Assembly: GCF_032463525.1 (NCBI RefSeq)
Contig: NZ_CP135971.1
Span: forward strand, 3,968,001-4,032,000
Direction of reading: 5' to 3'
Source: Pseudomonas sp. DTU_2021_1001937_2_SI_NGA_ILE_001
Lineage (GTDB): Bacteria; Pseudomonadota; Gammaproteobacteria; Pseudomonadales; Pseudomonadaceae
DNA: 64,000 nt
Shown here: one piece after another, positions 8,813-17,759 of the stretch
Numbering within the stretch: position 1 is the stretch's first letter
Layout of the letters: the number at the start of each line of letters is the position of its first letter
Made by a program: the position numbers and the translations under genes
The notes under the pieces: generated by a model
What the model was told of the DNA's origin: nothing
The model's database searches: none
The model's input: only the letters and a program-made list of their open reading frames with translations

Positions 8813-10147
8813 ATGATCCATATTCCGAAGGCCGAGTACGCGCGGCGTCGCAAGGCCCTGATGGCGCAGATGGAGCCCAACAGCATCGCCATCCTGCCGG
8901 CGGCGGCCGTGGCTATCCGTAATCGTGACGTCGAGCACGTCTACCGCCAGGACAGCGACTTCCAGTACCTGACCGGTTTTCCTGAACCCGAAGCGGTGGT
9001 TGTGCTGATTCCGGGTCGCGAATACGGCGAGTACGTGCTGTTCTGCCGCGAGCGCAACCCCGAGCGTGAACTGTGGGACGGCCTGCGCGCCGGCCAGGAG
9101 GGCGCCGTACGTGACTACGGTGCCGACGACGCATTCCCCATCAATGACATCGACGACATCCTGCCCGGCCTCATCGAAGGCCGGGACCGGGTCTACTCGG
9201 CCATGGGCAGCCATGCCGAGTTCGACCGGCACCTGATGGAGTGGATCAACAGCATCCGCTCCAAGGCTCATCTCGGCGCCCAGCCGCCGAACGAATTCGT
9301 TGCCCTGGATCACCTGCTGCATGACATGCGCCTGTATAAATCGGCCGCCGAGGTCAAGGTCATGCGCTATGCCGCGCAGGTCTCGGCGCGTGCCCACGTA
9401 CGCGCCATGCAGGCTTGCCGCGCCGGGTTGCACGAATACAGCCTGGAGGCCGAGCTGGAATACGAATTCCGCAAGGGCGGTGCACGCATGCCGGCCTATG
9501 GGTCCATCGTCGCTTCCGGCCGCAACGCCTGCATCTTGCATTACCAGGAAAACGCCGCTGCGCTGAAAAACGGCGACCTGGTGCTGATCGATGCCGGTTG
9601 CGAGATCGACTGCTACGCCAGCGACATCACCCGCACCTTTCCGGTCAGCGGCCGCTTTTCAGTCGAGCAGAAGGCGATCTACGAACTGGTGCTCAAGGCC
9701 CAGCAGGCCGCCTTCGAGGCCATCGGGCCCGGTCGGCACTGGAACGAGGCCCACGAGGCCACGGTGCAGGTGATCACCGCCGGCCTGGTTGAGTTGGGGT
9801 TGCTCAAGGGTGACGTGGCGCAACTGATCGAAGACGGTGCGCACCGGGCGTTCTACATGCACCGTGCCGGGCACTGGCTGGGCATGGACGTGCACGATGT
9901 CGGCGACTACAAGGTCGGTGGTGAGTGGCGTGTGCTTGAACCCGGCATGGCACTGACCGTCGAGCCGGGAATCTATATTGCGGCAGACAACCAGAATGTC
10001 GCGAAGAAATGGCGGGGTATCGGTGTGCGAATCGAAGACGATGTGGTGGTGACCCGGCAGGGCTGCGAGATCCTCACCGGTGACGTGCCGCGCAGCGTGG
10101 CCGAGATCGAGGCGCTGATGGCTGCGGCGCGCGCGGAGGTGGCATGA
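8813..10147 (+). CDS. pepP: Xaa-Pro aminopeptidase PepP
   Basis: The 444-residue, two-domain metallopeptidase of family M24 removes N-terminal residues that precede proline. All five metal ligands are present at the positions expected from E. coli AmpP: Asp260 and Asp271 (IDAGCEIDCYASDITR), His354 (HRAGHWLGMD), Glu384 (TVEPGIYI) and Glu408 (VRIEDD). The start may be TTG 8807 rather than ATG 8813. Its stop overlaps the ubiH start by four bases (ATGA). Confidence 0.96.
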   Translation: MIHIPKAEYARRRKALMAQMEPNSIAILPAAAVAIRNRDVEHVYRQDSDFQYLTGFPEPEAVVVLIPGREYGEYVLFCRERNPERELWDGLRAGQEGAVRDYGADDAFPINDIDDILPGLIEGRDRVYSAMGSHAEFDRHLMEWINSIRSKAHLGAQPPNEFVALDHLLHDMRLYKSAAEVKVMRYAAQVSARAHVRAMQACRAGLHEYSLEAELEYEFRKGGARMPAYGSIVASGRNACILHYQENAAALKNGDLVLIDAGCEIDCYASDITRTFPVSGRFSVEQKAIYELVLKAQQAAFEAIGPGRHWNEAHEATVQVITAGLVELGLLKGDVAQLIEDGAHRAFYMHRAGHWLGMDVHDVGDYKVGGEWRVLEPGMALTVEPGIYIAADNQNVAKKWRGIGVRIEDDVVVTRQGCEILTGDVPRSVAEIEALMAAARAEVA

Positions 10148-11331
10148 GCCGTTGCAACCTGGCGATCATCGGCGGCGGCCTGGTCGGCGCCAGTCTGGCC
10201 CTGGCCTTGCAGGCCGGTGCCCGCGAGCGTGGCTGGAAGATCGTGCTGATCGAGCCCTTCGCGCCGGGCGACAGCTTTCAGCCCAGCTACGACGCGCGGT
10301 CCTCGGCCTTGTCGTTCGGCACCCGGCGCGTCTACGAGCGGCTGGGGCTGTGGCAAGCCATCGCCCGACGGGCCGAGCCGATCCTGCAGATCCAGGTCTC
10401 CGACCGCGGACGTTTTGGCGCGACCCGCCTGTCGGCCATCGAAGAAGGTGTACCGGCGCTGGGCTACGTGGCCGAGAACGCCTGGCTGGGCCAGTGCCTG
10501 TGGCAGGCGCTGGACCCCGAGGTGGTGAGCTGGCGGGTGCCGGCCGAAGTGCTGAAGATGCAGGCCGTGGACGCCGGCTACCGGCTGACCCTCAATGACG
10601 ATACCGAACTGGAGTGTGACCTGGCCGTGCTGGCCGATGGTGGGCGCTCCAGCCTGCGTGAGCAACTGGGCATCGGCGTACGCCAGCGGCCCTACGGGCA
10701 GAGTGCGCTGATTGCCAACATCACCCCAAGCGAAGCGCATGGCGGTCAGGCCTTCGAGCGCTTTACCGAACAAGGCCCCATGGCCCTGTTGCCGTTGCCG
10801 GACAACCGCTGCGCGCTGGTCTGGACCCGTAAGGGCGATGACACCCAGCGGCTGGCGGCCTTGGACGACCAAGCGTTCCTCAGCGAGCTGCAGGGCGTTT
10901 TCGGTTACCGCCTGGGCCGGCTGTGCCAGGTCGGTGCCCGGCATGTCTACCCGCTGAACCTGGTCGAGGCCGAAGAGCAGGTGCGTTCGCACCTGGTGGT
11001 GCTGGGCAACGCGGCGCACAGCCTGCACCCCATCGCCGGGCAGGGCTTCAATCTGTCGTTGCGTGACGTCGACGCACTGGCTGAGACCCTGCTGGAAAGC
11101 GACCGGTCGCCGGGCGAGCTGGCGACCCTGCAGCGTTACCTCGACCGCCAGCGATTGGACCAGCAGATGACCGTCGGCTTTTCCGACAAGGTCACCCGGC
11201 TGTTCGGCAGCTCGCAGCCGTGGGTCGTGGCCGGCCGTAACGTGGGCCTGCTCGGCCTGGACCTGCTGCCCCCGGCCAAGCGCTGGTTCGCCCGCCAGGC
11301 CATGGGCCTGGGGACCCGCTCGGACGCCTAG
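10144..11331 (+). CDS. ubiH: 2-octaprenyl-6-methoxyphenyl hydroxylase UbiH
   Basis: The 395-residue flavoprotein monooxygenase of ubiquinone synthesis has the N-terminal Rossmann motif IIGGGLVGASLALAL and the family motif GNAAHSLHPIAGQGFNLSLR near residue 290. UbiH carries out one of the ring hydroxylations. It starts inside the pepP stop (ATGA) and is followed by a second, related hydroxylase. A perfect 22-bp palindrome covers its stop codon. Confidence 0.92.
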   Translation: MSRCNLAIIGGGLVGASLALALQAGARERGWKIVLIEPFAPGDSFQPSYDARSSALSFGTRRVYERLGLWQAIARRAEPILQIQVSDRGRFGATRLSAIEEGVPALGYVAENAWLGQCLWQALDPEVVSWRVPAEVLKMQAVDAGYRLTLNDDTELECDLAVLADGGRSSLREQLGIGVRQRPYGQSALIANITPSEAHGGQAFERFTEQGPMALLPLPDNRCALVWTRKGDDTQRLAALDDQAFLSELQGVFGYRLGRLCQVGARHVYPLNLVEAEEQVRSHLVVLGNAAHSLHPIAGQGFNLSLRDVDALAETLLESDRSPGELATLQRYLDRQRLDQQMTVGFSDKVTRLFGSSQPWVVAGRNVGLLGLDLLPPAKRWFARQAMGLGTRSDA

Positions 11332-11340
11332 GCGTCCGAG
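11319..11340. repeat. Perfect 22-bp palindrome over the ubiH stop codon
   Basis: The arms CTCGGACGCCT and AGGCGTCCGAG meet with no spacer. TAG of ubiH (11329-11331) lies at the centre. A second small stem (GGC-caaaaa-GCC) followed by TGTTTTT lies just downstream. Together they may slow transcription before ubiI. Confidence 0.75.
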
Positions 11341-11380
11341 CGGCCAAAAAGCCTGTTTTTCTAGAAGAGTGATCTGAACC

Positions 11381-12607
11381 ATGGAAACCCGTGCGGATGT
11401 GCTGATCGTCGGAGCCGGTATGGTCGGCAGTGCCCTGGCCCTGGCCTTGCAGGGCAGCGGCCTGGACGTACTGGTGGTCGACGGTGGTGCGCTGAGCGTC
11501 AAGCCGTTCGACCCGCAGGCCGCCTTCGAACCGCGGGTCAGCGCCCTGTCGGCGGCCAGCCAGCGCATTCTCGAACGCCTCGGGGCCTGGGAAGGCATCG
11601 CCGCGCGCCGGCTCAGCCCCTACAGCCAGATGCAGGTGTGGGACGGCAGCGGCACCGGGCAGATCCACTTCTGCGCCTCCAGCGTGCATGCCGAAGTGCT
11701 CGGCCATATCGTCGAGAACCGGGTCATCCAGGACGCCTTGCTCGAACGCCTGCACGACAGTGACATCGGCCTGCTGGGCGAGGCGCGCCTGGAGCAGTTG
11801 CGCCACTCCGGCGATGACTGGCTGCTGACCCTGGCCGATGGCCGCCAGCTGCGTGCGCCGCTGGTGATCGGCGCCGACGGCGCGCACTCGGCGATCCGCC
11901 GGCTCAGTGGCACGCCGACCCGCGAATGGGATTACCTGCACCACGCCATCGTCACCAGCGTACGCACTGCCGAACCTCATGGGCGCACGGCCTGGCAACG
12001 CTTCACCGACGACGGCCCGCTGGCCTTCCTGCCGCTGGAGCGCGAGGGCGAGCACTGGTGTTCCATCGTCTGGTCGGTAACCCCGGCCCAGGCTGATCGC
12101 CTCATGTCGCTGGACAGCGGCGCGTTCTGTCAGGCCCTGGAACGCGCTTTCGAAGGTCGCTTGGGCAAGGTTCTGGGCTGCGACCCGCGCCTGTGCGTGC
12201 CGCTACGCCAGCGTCACGCCAAGCGCTACGTCGCCCGCGGACTGGCGCTGATCGGTGATGCCGCGCACACCATTCACCCTTTGGCCGGGCAGGGTGTGAA
12301 CCTCGGCTTCCTGGATGCCGCCGTACTCGCCGAGGTGTTGCTGCATGCCGCCGCGCGTGGCGAGAACCTTGCCGACGAGCGTGTGCTGGCGCGCTATGAG
12401 CGGCGACGCATGCCGCACAACCTGAGCCTGATGGCGGCGATGGAGGGCTTCCAGCGCCTGTTCCAGGCCGACCGCCTGCCAATTCGCTGGCTGCGCAACA
12501 CCGGGTTGAAGGTGGTCAACGACCTGCCGGAGGTCAAGGCGCTGTTCGTGCGTGAAGCGCTGGGCCTGAGTGGCGACATGCCCGAGCTGGCCAAGGTCGC
12601 GAACTGA
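11381..12607 (+). CDS. ubiI: UbiI/VisC-family ubiquinone-pathway FAD monooxygenase
   Basis: The 408-residue paralogue of UbiH has an N-terminal FAD motif ([16 protein letters not shown]), the middle DG motif ([14 protein letters not shown]) and the third FAD motif ([20 protein letters not shown]). By position after ubiH it matches E. coli visC/ubiI, the C5 hydroxylase. UbiF is a close homologue, so the exact hydroxylation step is less certain than the family. Confidence 0.88.
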   Translation: METRADVLIVGAGMVGSALALALQGSGLDVLVVDGGALSVKPFDPQAAFEPRVSALSAASQRILERLGAWEGIAARRLSPYSQMQVWDGSGTGQIHFCASSVHAEVLGHIVENRVIQDALLERLHDSDIGLLGEARLEQLRHSGDDWLLTLADGRQLRAPLVIGADGAHSAIRRLSGTPTREWDYLHHAIVTSVRTAEPHGRTAWQRFTDDGPLAFLPLEREGEHWCSIVWSVTPAQADRLMSLDSGAFCQALERAFEGRLGKVLGCDPRLCVPLRQRHAKRYVARGLALIGDAAHTIHPLAGQGVNLGFLDAAVLAEVLLHAAARGENLADERVLARYERRRMPHNLSLMAAMEGFQRLFQADRLPIRWLRNTGLKVVNDLPEVKALFVREALGLSGDMPELAKVAN

Positions 12608-12672
12608 GGCGAAAGACGCTCGATCAGCTTGTAACATCTGGTTACGCCTCGGCACCGGCTTCGATTGAGGTG

Positions 12673-12691
12673 GTTAATGGGATTCACTACC
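12673..12691. promoter_or_regulatory. Candidate Fur box
   Basis: GTTAATGGGATTCACTACC matches the 19-bp Fur consensus GATAATGATAATCATTATC at 13 of 19 positions by hand alignment. It lies 35 bp upstream of the start of an iron-type ABC binding protein, a sensible place for iron repression. Confidence 0.45.
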
Positions 12692-12726
12692 ATTTCGCCC
12701 TCTCATCCGAAACCAGAGACTTCCCC

Positions 12727-13728
12727 ATGCAGGCAAGCAAGCATCTCCTGGCCGCCCTGACCTTGGCGCTGCTCGTTCCGGCGGCCCAGGCGGCCGACGA
12801 GGTGGTGGTGTACTCGTCGCGCATCGACGAACTGATCAAGCCTGTGTTCGATGCCTATACCGCCAAGACCGGTGTGCAGATCAAGTTCATCACCGACAAG
12901 GAAGCGCCCTTGATGCAGCGCATCAAGGCCGAGGGCCAGAACGGCGTGGCCGACCTGCTGCTGACCGTGGACGCCGGCAACCTCTGGCAGGCCGAGCAGA
13001 TGGGCATCCTGCAGCCGTTCACGTCCAAGGTGATCGACGACAACATCCCGCCACAGTACCGCTCCTCGACCCACGCCTGGACCGGCCTGAGCCTGCGTGC
13101 GCGGACCATCGCCTACTCCACCGCGCGGGTCAAACCCGAAGAACTGACCACCTACGAGGCGCTGGCCAACAAGAACTGGGAAGGCCGCCTGTGCCTGCGT
13201 ACGGCCAAGAAGGTCTACAACCAGTCGCTGACCGCGACCCTGATCGAGACTCATGGTGCCGAAGCGACCGAGAAGATCCTCAAGGGCTGGGTCAACAACC
13301 TGTCCACCGACGTGTTCTCCGACGACATCGCCGTATTGCAGGCCATCGATGCCGGGCAGTGTGACGTGGGCATCGTCAACAGCTACTACTACGGTCGCCT
13401 GCATGCCGAGAACCCCAAGCTGGGCGTCAAGCTGTTCTGGCCGAATCAGGCCGACCGTGGCGTGCACGTCAACCTTTCGGGCATCGGCCTGACTCGTCAC
13501 GCGCCCCACCCCGAAGCGGCCAAGGCCCTGGTGGAATGGATGACCGGCCCTGAAGCCCAGGCGATCTTCGCCGGGGTGAACCAGGAGTTCCCGGCCAACC
13601 CGAAAGTATCGCCGAGTGCGGAAGTGGCCGGCTGGGGTTCGTTCAAGGCCGACACCATTCCCGTGGAAGTGGCCGGCAAGCGTCAGGCCGAAGCCATCCG
13701 CATGATGGATCGCGTGGGCTGGAATTGA
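12727..13728 (+). CDS. Iron(III) ABC transporter periplasmic binding protein
   Basis: The 333-residue protein starts with a clear signal peptide (residues 1-21, ending AAQAAD) and belongs to the FbpA/FutA family: [19 protein letters not shown], the paired tyrosines in [10 protein letters not shown], and a [10 protein letters not shown] segment. Paired tyrosines bind ferric iron in this family. A Fur-box-like site lies upstream. The permease follows after a REP pair and a terminator-like hairpin; no ATP-binding gene is nearby. Confidence 0.9.
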   Translation: MQASKHLLAALTLALLVPAAQAADEVVVYSSRIDELIKPVFDAYTAKTGVQIKFITDKEAPLMQRIKAEGQNGVADLLLTVDAGNLWQAEQMGILQPFTSKVIDDNIPPQYRSSTHAWTGLSLRARTIAYSTARVKPEELTTYEALANKNWEGRLCLRTAKKVYNQSLTATLIETHGAEATEKILKGWVNNLSTDVFSDDIAVLQAIDAGQCDVGIVNSYYYGRLHAENPKLGVKLFWPNQADRGVHVNLSGIGLTRHAPHPEAAKALVEWMTGPEAQAIFAGVNQEFPANPKVSPSAEVAGWGSFKADTIPVEVAGKRQAEAIRMMDRVGWN

Positions 13729-13744
13729 TTTAATGCCCATACAG

Positions 13745-13860
13745 GTCAGTTAGACCGGTAGGAGCGGCTTCAGCCGCGAAGCGACCGTATGTTCGCAACA
13801 GATGCAGTGAGTTTACTGACGCTTTCGCGGCTGAAGCCGCTCCTACCCGGCCCAACTGAC
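13745..13860. repeat. REP pair (BIME) inside the iron transporter locus
   Basis: Two REP units face each other: TAGGAGCGGCTTCAGCCGCG on the left and TTTCGCGGCTGAAGCCGCTC on the right. They flank a roughly 45-bp core containing GCAACAGATGCAGTGA. Short outer flanks GTCAGTT and AACTGAC are also inverted, so the whole 116 bp is one inverted structure. Confidence 0.9.
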
Positions 13861-13887
13861 CCGTACCGGATTTAATGTTCGCTCTAC

Positions 13888-13916
13888 AAACCCCAGGCCG
13901 CGCCTGGGGTTTCGGT
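13888..13916 (+). terminator. Terminator-like hairpin between binding protein and permease
   Basis: An 11-bp perfect stem (AAACCCCAGGC, loop CGC, GCCTGGGGTTT) is followed by CGGTTCCTTT, a broken T tract. It stands after the binding-protein gene and just ahead of the permease start, so it could lower permease expression. Confidence 0.7.
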
Positions 13917-13938
13917 TCCTTTGCGCAGAGATTCCCAC

Positions 13939-15561
13939 TTGGCTCATCCCGCCCAACGTCGCTGGTATCCCCTGGTTCTGGCCGTCGCCGCGTTGGTGCT
14001 GCTGCCCCTCAGCGTGCTGTTGCTGTCCTGGGAAAGCATCGACCGGGAAATCTGGTCGCACTTGCTCGACACCCAGATGAGCCGTCTGCTGGGCAATACT
14101 TTCACCCTGGTGCTGGGCGTGGGTGTGGGCGTCACCCTGCTCGGAGTCAGCCTGGCCTGGCTCACCAGCCTCTGCGAGTTCCCTGGCCGGCGTTGGCTCG
14201 ACTGGGCGCTGATGCTGCCGTTCGCCATACCGGCCTACGTGCTGGCTTTCGTGTTCGTCGGCCTGCTGGACTTTGCCGGCCCGGTGCAGACTCTGCTACG
14301 GGAGTGGTTTGGCAATGGCGTGCGCCTGCCGCGTGTGCGCTCCACCGGCGGAGTGATTCTGGTGCTGGTGCTGGTCTTCTACCCCTACGTGTACCTGCTG
14401 GCGCGCACCGCGTTCCTGGCCCAGGGCAAGGGCCTCATGGAGGCGGCGCGGATTCTCGGCCTGTCACCGCTGCAGGCGTTCTGGCGGGTAGCGCTGCCCA
14501 TGGCACGCCCGGCCATCGGTGCCGGGGTGGCGCTGGCGCTGATGGAAACCCTGGCCGATTTCGGTGCGGTTTCAGTCTTCAACTTCGACACCTTCACCAC
14601 GGCAATCTACAAGACCTGGTATGGCTTCTTCAGCCTCTCCAGCGCGGCGCAGCTGGCCAGCCTGCTGCTGCTCGGGGTCGTGCTCGTGCTGTACGGCGAG
14701 CGGCGCCTGCGCGGCAGCCAGCGCGCAGCCAACGAGCGGCCACGCGGCGCAGCGCTGTATCGGTTGCGGGGCCTGAAGGCGCTGGCGGCCACTGGCTGGT
14801 GCCTGCTGGTGTTCATCTGCGCCTTCGCCGTGCCGATGCTGCAACTGGTGGTATGGGTCTGGCAGCGCGGGCGCTTCGACCTTGACGAGCGTTATACCGG
14901 GCTGGTGATGCACACCTTGTATCTGGGCAGTGTTGCGGCATTGCTCACCGTCAGCGTGGCCCTGCTGCTGGCTTTTGCCCGGCGTCTGGCGCCGACCCCC
15001 GTGATCAATGCCGGCGTCGGTCTGGCCAACCTGGGCTACGCCTTGCCCGGCTCGGTCCTGGCGGTGTCGATCATGCTCGCCTTCAGCTACCTAGACCGCA
15101 GTCTGGTGGTGCCTCTCTCATCGTGGCTGGGCGGGGCCGGCAAGCCGCTGTTGCTGGGCAGTCTCTCGGCGCTGCTGCTGGCTTACCTGGTGCGCTTCAT
15201 GGCGGTTGCCTATGGGCCACTGGAAAGCAGCCTGGCGAAGATCCGTCCATCGCTGCCGGAGGCGGCGCGCAGCCTGGGCGCCAGCGGGCCGCGACTGTTC
15301 TTCGGGGTCTACCTGCCCCTGCTGCTGCCCGGCGCGCTGAGTGCCGCGCTGCTGGTGTTCGTCGATGTGCTCAAGGAAATGCCGGCCACCCTGCTGATGC
15401 GCCCGTTCGGCTGGGACACCCTGGCCGTGCGCATCTTCGAGATGACCAGCGAGGGCGAGTGGGCCCGTGCCGCACTGCCGGCGCTGACCCTGGTGCTGGT
15501 CGGTCTGCTGCCGGTCATCGGCCTGATCCGGCGTTCGGCGCGCCAGGTCAGCGAGCGCTAG
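13939..15561 (+). CDS. Iron ABC transporter permease (fused double module)
   Basis: The 540-residue protein has about twelve membrane segments. It carries two binding-protein-dependent permease modules, each with an EAA loop: EAARILGLSPLQAFWRVALP and EAARSLGASGPRLFFGVYLP. This is the FbpB/SfuB type that forms the whole membrane channel. The start is probably TTG 13939 (MAHPAQRRW); TTG 13921 is an alternative and neither has a strong ribosome site. The missing ATPase must be supplied from elsewhere. Confidence 0.88.
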   Translation: MAHPAQRRWYPLVLAVAALVLLPLSVLLLSWESIDREIWSHLLDTQMSRLLGNTFTLVLGVGVGVTLLGVSLAWLTSLCEFPGRRWLDWALMLPFAIPAYVLAFVFVGLLDFAGPVQTLLREWFGNGVRLPRVRSTGGVILVLVLVFYPYVYLLARTAFLAQGKGLMEAARILGLSPLQAFWRVALPMARPAIGAGVALALMETLADFGAVSVFNFDTFTTAIYKTWYGFFSLSSAAQLASLLLLGVVLVLYGERRLRGSQRAANERPRGAALYRLRGLKALAATGWCLLVFICAFAVPMLQLVVWVWQRGRFDLDERYTGLVMHTLYLGSVAALLTVSVALLLAFARRLAPTPVINAGVGLANLGYALPGSVLAVSIMLAFSYLDRSLVVPLSSWLGGAGKPLLLGSLSALLLAYLVRFMAVAYGPLESSLAKIRPSLPEAARSLGASGPRLFFGVYLPLLLPGALSAALLVFVDVLKEMPATLLMRPFGWDTLAVRIFEMTSEGEWARAALPALTLVLVGLLPVIGLIRRSARQVSER

Positions 15562-15642
15562 CCAGCCTGCCTGTTGGCCGGACGAAATGACACAGCGTGT
15601 TTCATCGCCCGTTCAGCGGGTGCGGGCACCTCGTCATGCGGC

Positions 15643-15648
15643 TACAAT
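15643..15648 (+). promoter_or_regulatory. Probable -10 element for gcvT-gcvH
   Basis: TACAAT lies in the context GCGGCTACAATGCGCC, about 125 bp upstream of gcvT. No clear -35 was found, and no glycine riboswitch core was recognised in the 209-bp leader. Confidence 0.35.
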
Positions 15649-15770
15649 GCGCCGCAATCGGTGCGGGCCGCTGTCGTGCCGACAGGCTTTGTTCACTCAG
15701 GCCCCATGTCATGGAGGGCTGTCGGCCAGCCTTGAGCCCGCATCTTCGCCACGCCCGTAAGGAGACACCC

Positions 15771-16853
15771 ATGGGACAGCGTACCCCCCTGTTTGACCTG
15801 CACCTCGCGCTGGGTGCGAAAATGGTCGACTTCGGTGGCTGGGACATGCCGTTGCATTATGGATCGCAGGTCGAAGAGCACCATCAGGTGCGTCGTGACT
15901 GCGGCGTTTTCGACGTCTCGCACATGCGTGTGATCGACGTCACCGGCAGCCAGGCCAAGGCCTGGCTGCGTTACCTGCTGGCCAACGACGTCGGCCGCCT
16001 GCAGGAAAGCGGTCGCGCGCTGTACAGCGCCATGCTCGACGATGAGGCCGGGATCATCGATGACCTGCTGGTCTACCTGACACCGGCTGGCTATCGCCTG
16101 GTGGTCAATGCCGCAACCGGGGCCAAGGACCTGGCCTGGATGCGCAGCCGGCAGGCCGGCTTCGAGGTGACCATCACCGAGCGCCCCGACGTATCCATGC
16201 TCGCCATTCAGGGGCCGCACGCCCGCCAGCGCATTGCCGAGCTGGTGTCCAGCCAGCGCGCCGAACTGATCCGCCGCCTCAAGCCCTTCGAAGGCCACGA
16301 AGACAACGGCTGGTTCATCGCGCGCACCGGCTACACCGGCGAGGATGGCCTGGAGATCATCCTGCCTGCCGATCAGGCGCCGGCCTTCTTCAACGACCTG
16401 GTCGGCGCCGGCATCGCCCCTATCGGCCTCGGTGCGCGCGACACCCTGCGCCTTGAGGCGGGCATGAATCTGTATGGTCAGGACATCGACGAACAGGTCT
16501 CGCCACTGGAGTCGAACATGGCCTGGAGCGTCGCCTGGGAGCCGGCCGAGCGCGACTTCATCGGCCGCCGTGTCCTGGAGCAGCGGCGTGAGCGCGGTGC
16601 GGCACTGAAGCTGGTGGGCCTGGTGTTGGAAGAGCGCGGGGTGCTGCGCGCGCATCAGGTGGTGCGGGTGGCGCAGGTGGGTGACGGTGAGATCACCAGT
16701 GGCAGTTTTTCTCCTACGCTAAGCAAGTCCATCGCCCTGGCGCGTGTACCGGTGGCCACCGCCGATCGCGCCGAAGTGGAGATTCGTGGCAAGTGGTACC
16801 CGGTGCGGGTGGTGCAGCCAAACTTCGTGCGACATGGCAAAGTGTTGATCTAA
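15771..16853 (+). CDS. gcvT: Glycine cleavage system T protein (aminomethyltransferase)
   Basis: The 360-residue GcvT transfers the methylene group from lipoyl-bound aminomethyl to tetrahydrofolate and releases ammonia. The start ATG 15771 follows AAGGAG at 15759-15764 and gives the typical N-terminus (PLFDLHLALGAKMVDFGGWD). Conserved blocks include VSHMRVIDV, RTGYTGEDGLEI, and LGARDTLRLEAGMNLYGQDI. gcvH follows after 45 bp. The P protein gene is absent from this cluster. Confidence 0.95.
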   Translation: MGQRTPLFDLHLALGAKMVDFGGWDMPLHYGSQVEEHHQVRRDCGVFDVSHMRVIDVTGSQAKAWLRYLLANDVGRLQESGRALYSAMLDDEAGIIDDLLVYLTPAGYRLVVNAATGAKDLAWMRSRQAGFEVTITERPDVSMLAIQGPHARQRIAELVSSQRAELIRRLKPFEGHEDNGWFIARTGYTGEDGLEIILPADQAPAFFNDLVGAGIAPIGLGARDTLRLEAGMNLYGQDIDEQVSPLESNMAWSVAWEPAERDFIGRRVLEQRRERGAALKLVGLVLEERGVLRAHQVVRVAQVGDGEITSGSFSPTLSKSIALARVPVATADRAEVEIRGKWYPVRVVQPNFVRHGKVLI

Positions 16854-16898
16854 TTTACTGCGGGTTACCGCTGACCTGATGATTCTGAGGAGCACCCT

Positions 16899-17285
16899 AT
16901 GAGCAATTTCCCCGCTGAACTGCGTTACGCCGAGAGCCACGAGTGGGCGCGCCTGGAAGCCGACGGCACGGTGACCGTGGGCATTTCCGATCATGCGCAG
17001 CAGGCGCTGGGCGACGTGGTCTTCGTCGAATTGGCCGAAGTCGGCAAGGTGTTCGCTGCGGGTGATACCGCCGGTGTGGTGGAGTCGGTGAAGGCTGCCT
17101 CGGACATCTACTCGCCCGTGGCCGGCGAAGTCATCGCGGTCAATGAAGAGCTGAGCGACAGCCCTGAGCTGCTCAACGAAGAGCCCTACAGCGCCTGGAT
17201 CTTCAAGCTCAAGCCGGCGAATGCCGAAGCCGACCTGGCCAAGCTGCTCGATGCGGCGGGTTACCAGGCCGCCGTAAGCGAGTAA
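16899..17285 (+). CDS. gcvH: Glycine cleavage system H protein
   Basis: The 128-residue lipoyl carrier has its lipoylated lysine in [14 protein letters not shown] (Lys65), the usual position. It shuttles the aminomethyl intermediate among the P, T and L proteins. A good ribosome site (GAGGAGC) lies upstream. A strong terminator follows, so the operon ends here as gcvT-gcvH. Confidence 0.96.
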   Translation: MSNFPAELRYAESHEWARLEADGTVTVGISDHAQQALGDVVFVELAEVGKVFAAGDTAGVVESVKAASDIYSPVAGEVIAVNEELSDSPELLNEEPYSAWIFKLKPANAEADLAKLLDAAGYQAAVSE

Positions 17286-17302
17286 GGCGTTACAGGAAAA
17301 AC

Positions 17303-17331
17303 AATGCCGCTCTTGATGAGCGGCATTTTTC
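17303..17331 (+). terminator. Rho-independent terminator after gcvH
   Basis: AATGCCGCTC and GAGCGGCATT form a perfect 10-bp stem with a TTGAT loop, followed by TTTT. It closes the gcvT-gcvH operon and may also act on the leftward gene that ends at 17347. Confidence 0.92.
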
Positions 17332-17346
17332 TATCCGGCGCAAGCC

Positions 17347-17664
17347 TTACTCCTGGGCGACGGCATTGCGCGCCAGGATGGCGTTGGCCAGGTCCATGTC
17401 GCTGGCCTTCAGGTCTGGGTTGTCCTGGCGAACCTGGGCGATGGCCGCTTCAAGGAACGGGCCGCGGATATCACCGTTGCTGGCCACGAAGCTGCCGGCG
17501 TCGTCCTGCGCAGCAGCGACCAGCTTGTGGTCCTTGAAGGTCAGGTAGGTGGAAGCGGTGGTGGCGCCGGACGACAGGACGTCACGCCAGAAACCATCGG
17601 CCATGGCCGAACCGAAGGGCAGGGAAAGCAGAGCACAGGTGGCGACAGCGAGCTTGAGACGCAT
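17347..17664 (-). CDS. DUF2388 (TIGR02448) secreted protein
   Basis: The 105-residue protein has a clear signal peptide (MRLKLAVATCALLSLPFGSA, cleavage after AMA). The mature part matches the Pseudomonas DUF2388 family: FWRDVLSSGATTASTYLTFK, then AAQDDAGSFVASNGDIRGPF. Function is unknown; these proteins are small and periplasmic. It lies downstream of the ATPase gene on the same strand with about a 95-bp gap. Confidence 0.78.
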   Translation of the reverse strand: MRLKLAVATCALLSLPFGSAMADGFWRDVLSSGATTASTYLTFKDHKLVAAAQDDAGSFVASNGDIRGPFLEAAIAQVRQDNPDLKASDMDLANAILARNAVAQE

Positions 17665-17759
17665 GGTGTGGTACTCCAAGTGTGAGTGTTTCGAATAACT
17701 TTGAGAGTCCAGGCACCCTTGTAGTTCCTTCGTGCGGTGCCTTCCTGTCGTCGGGCACC

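Noticed and set aside
15562..15770. Glycine riboswitch upstream of gcvT
   Set aside because: The conserved aptamer cores were not found in the leader.
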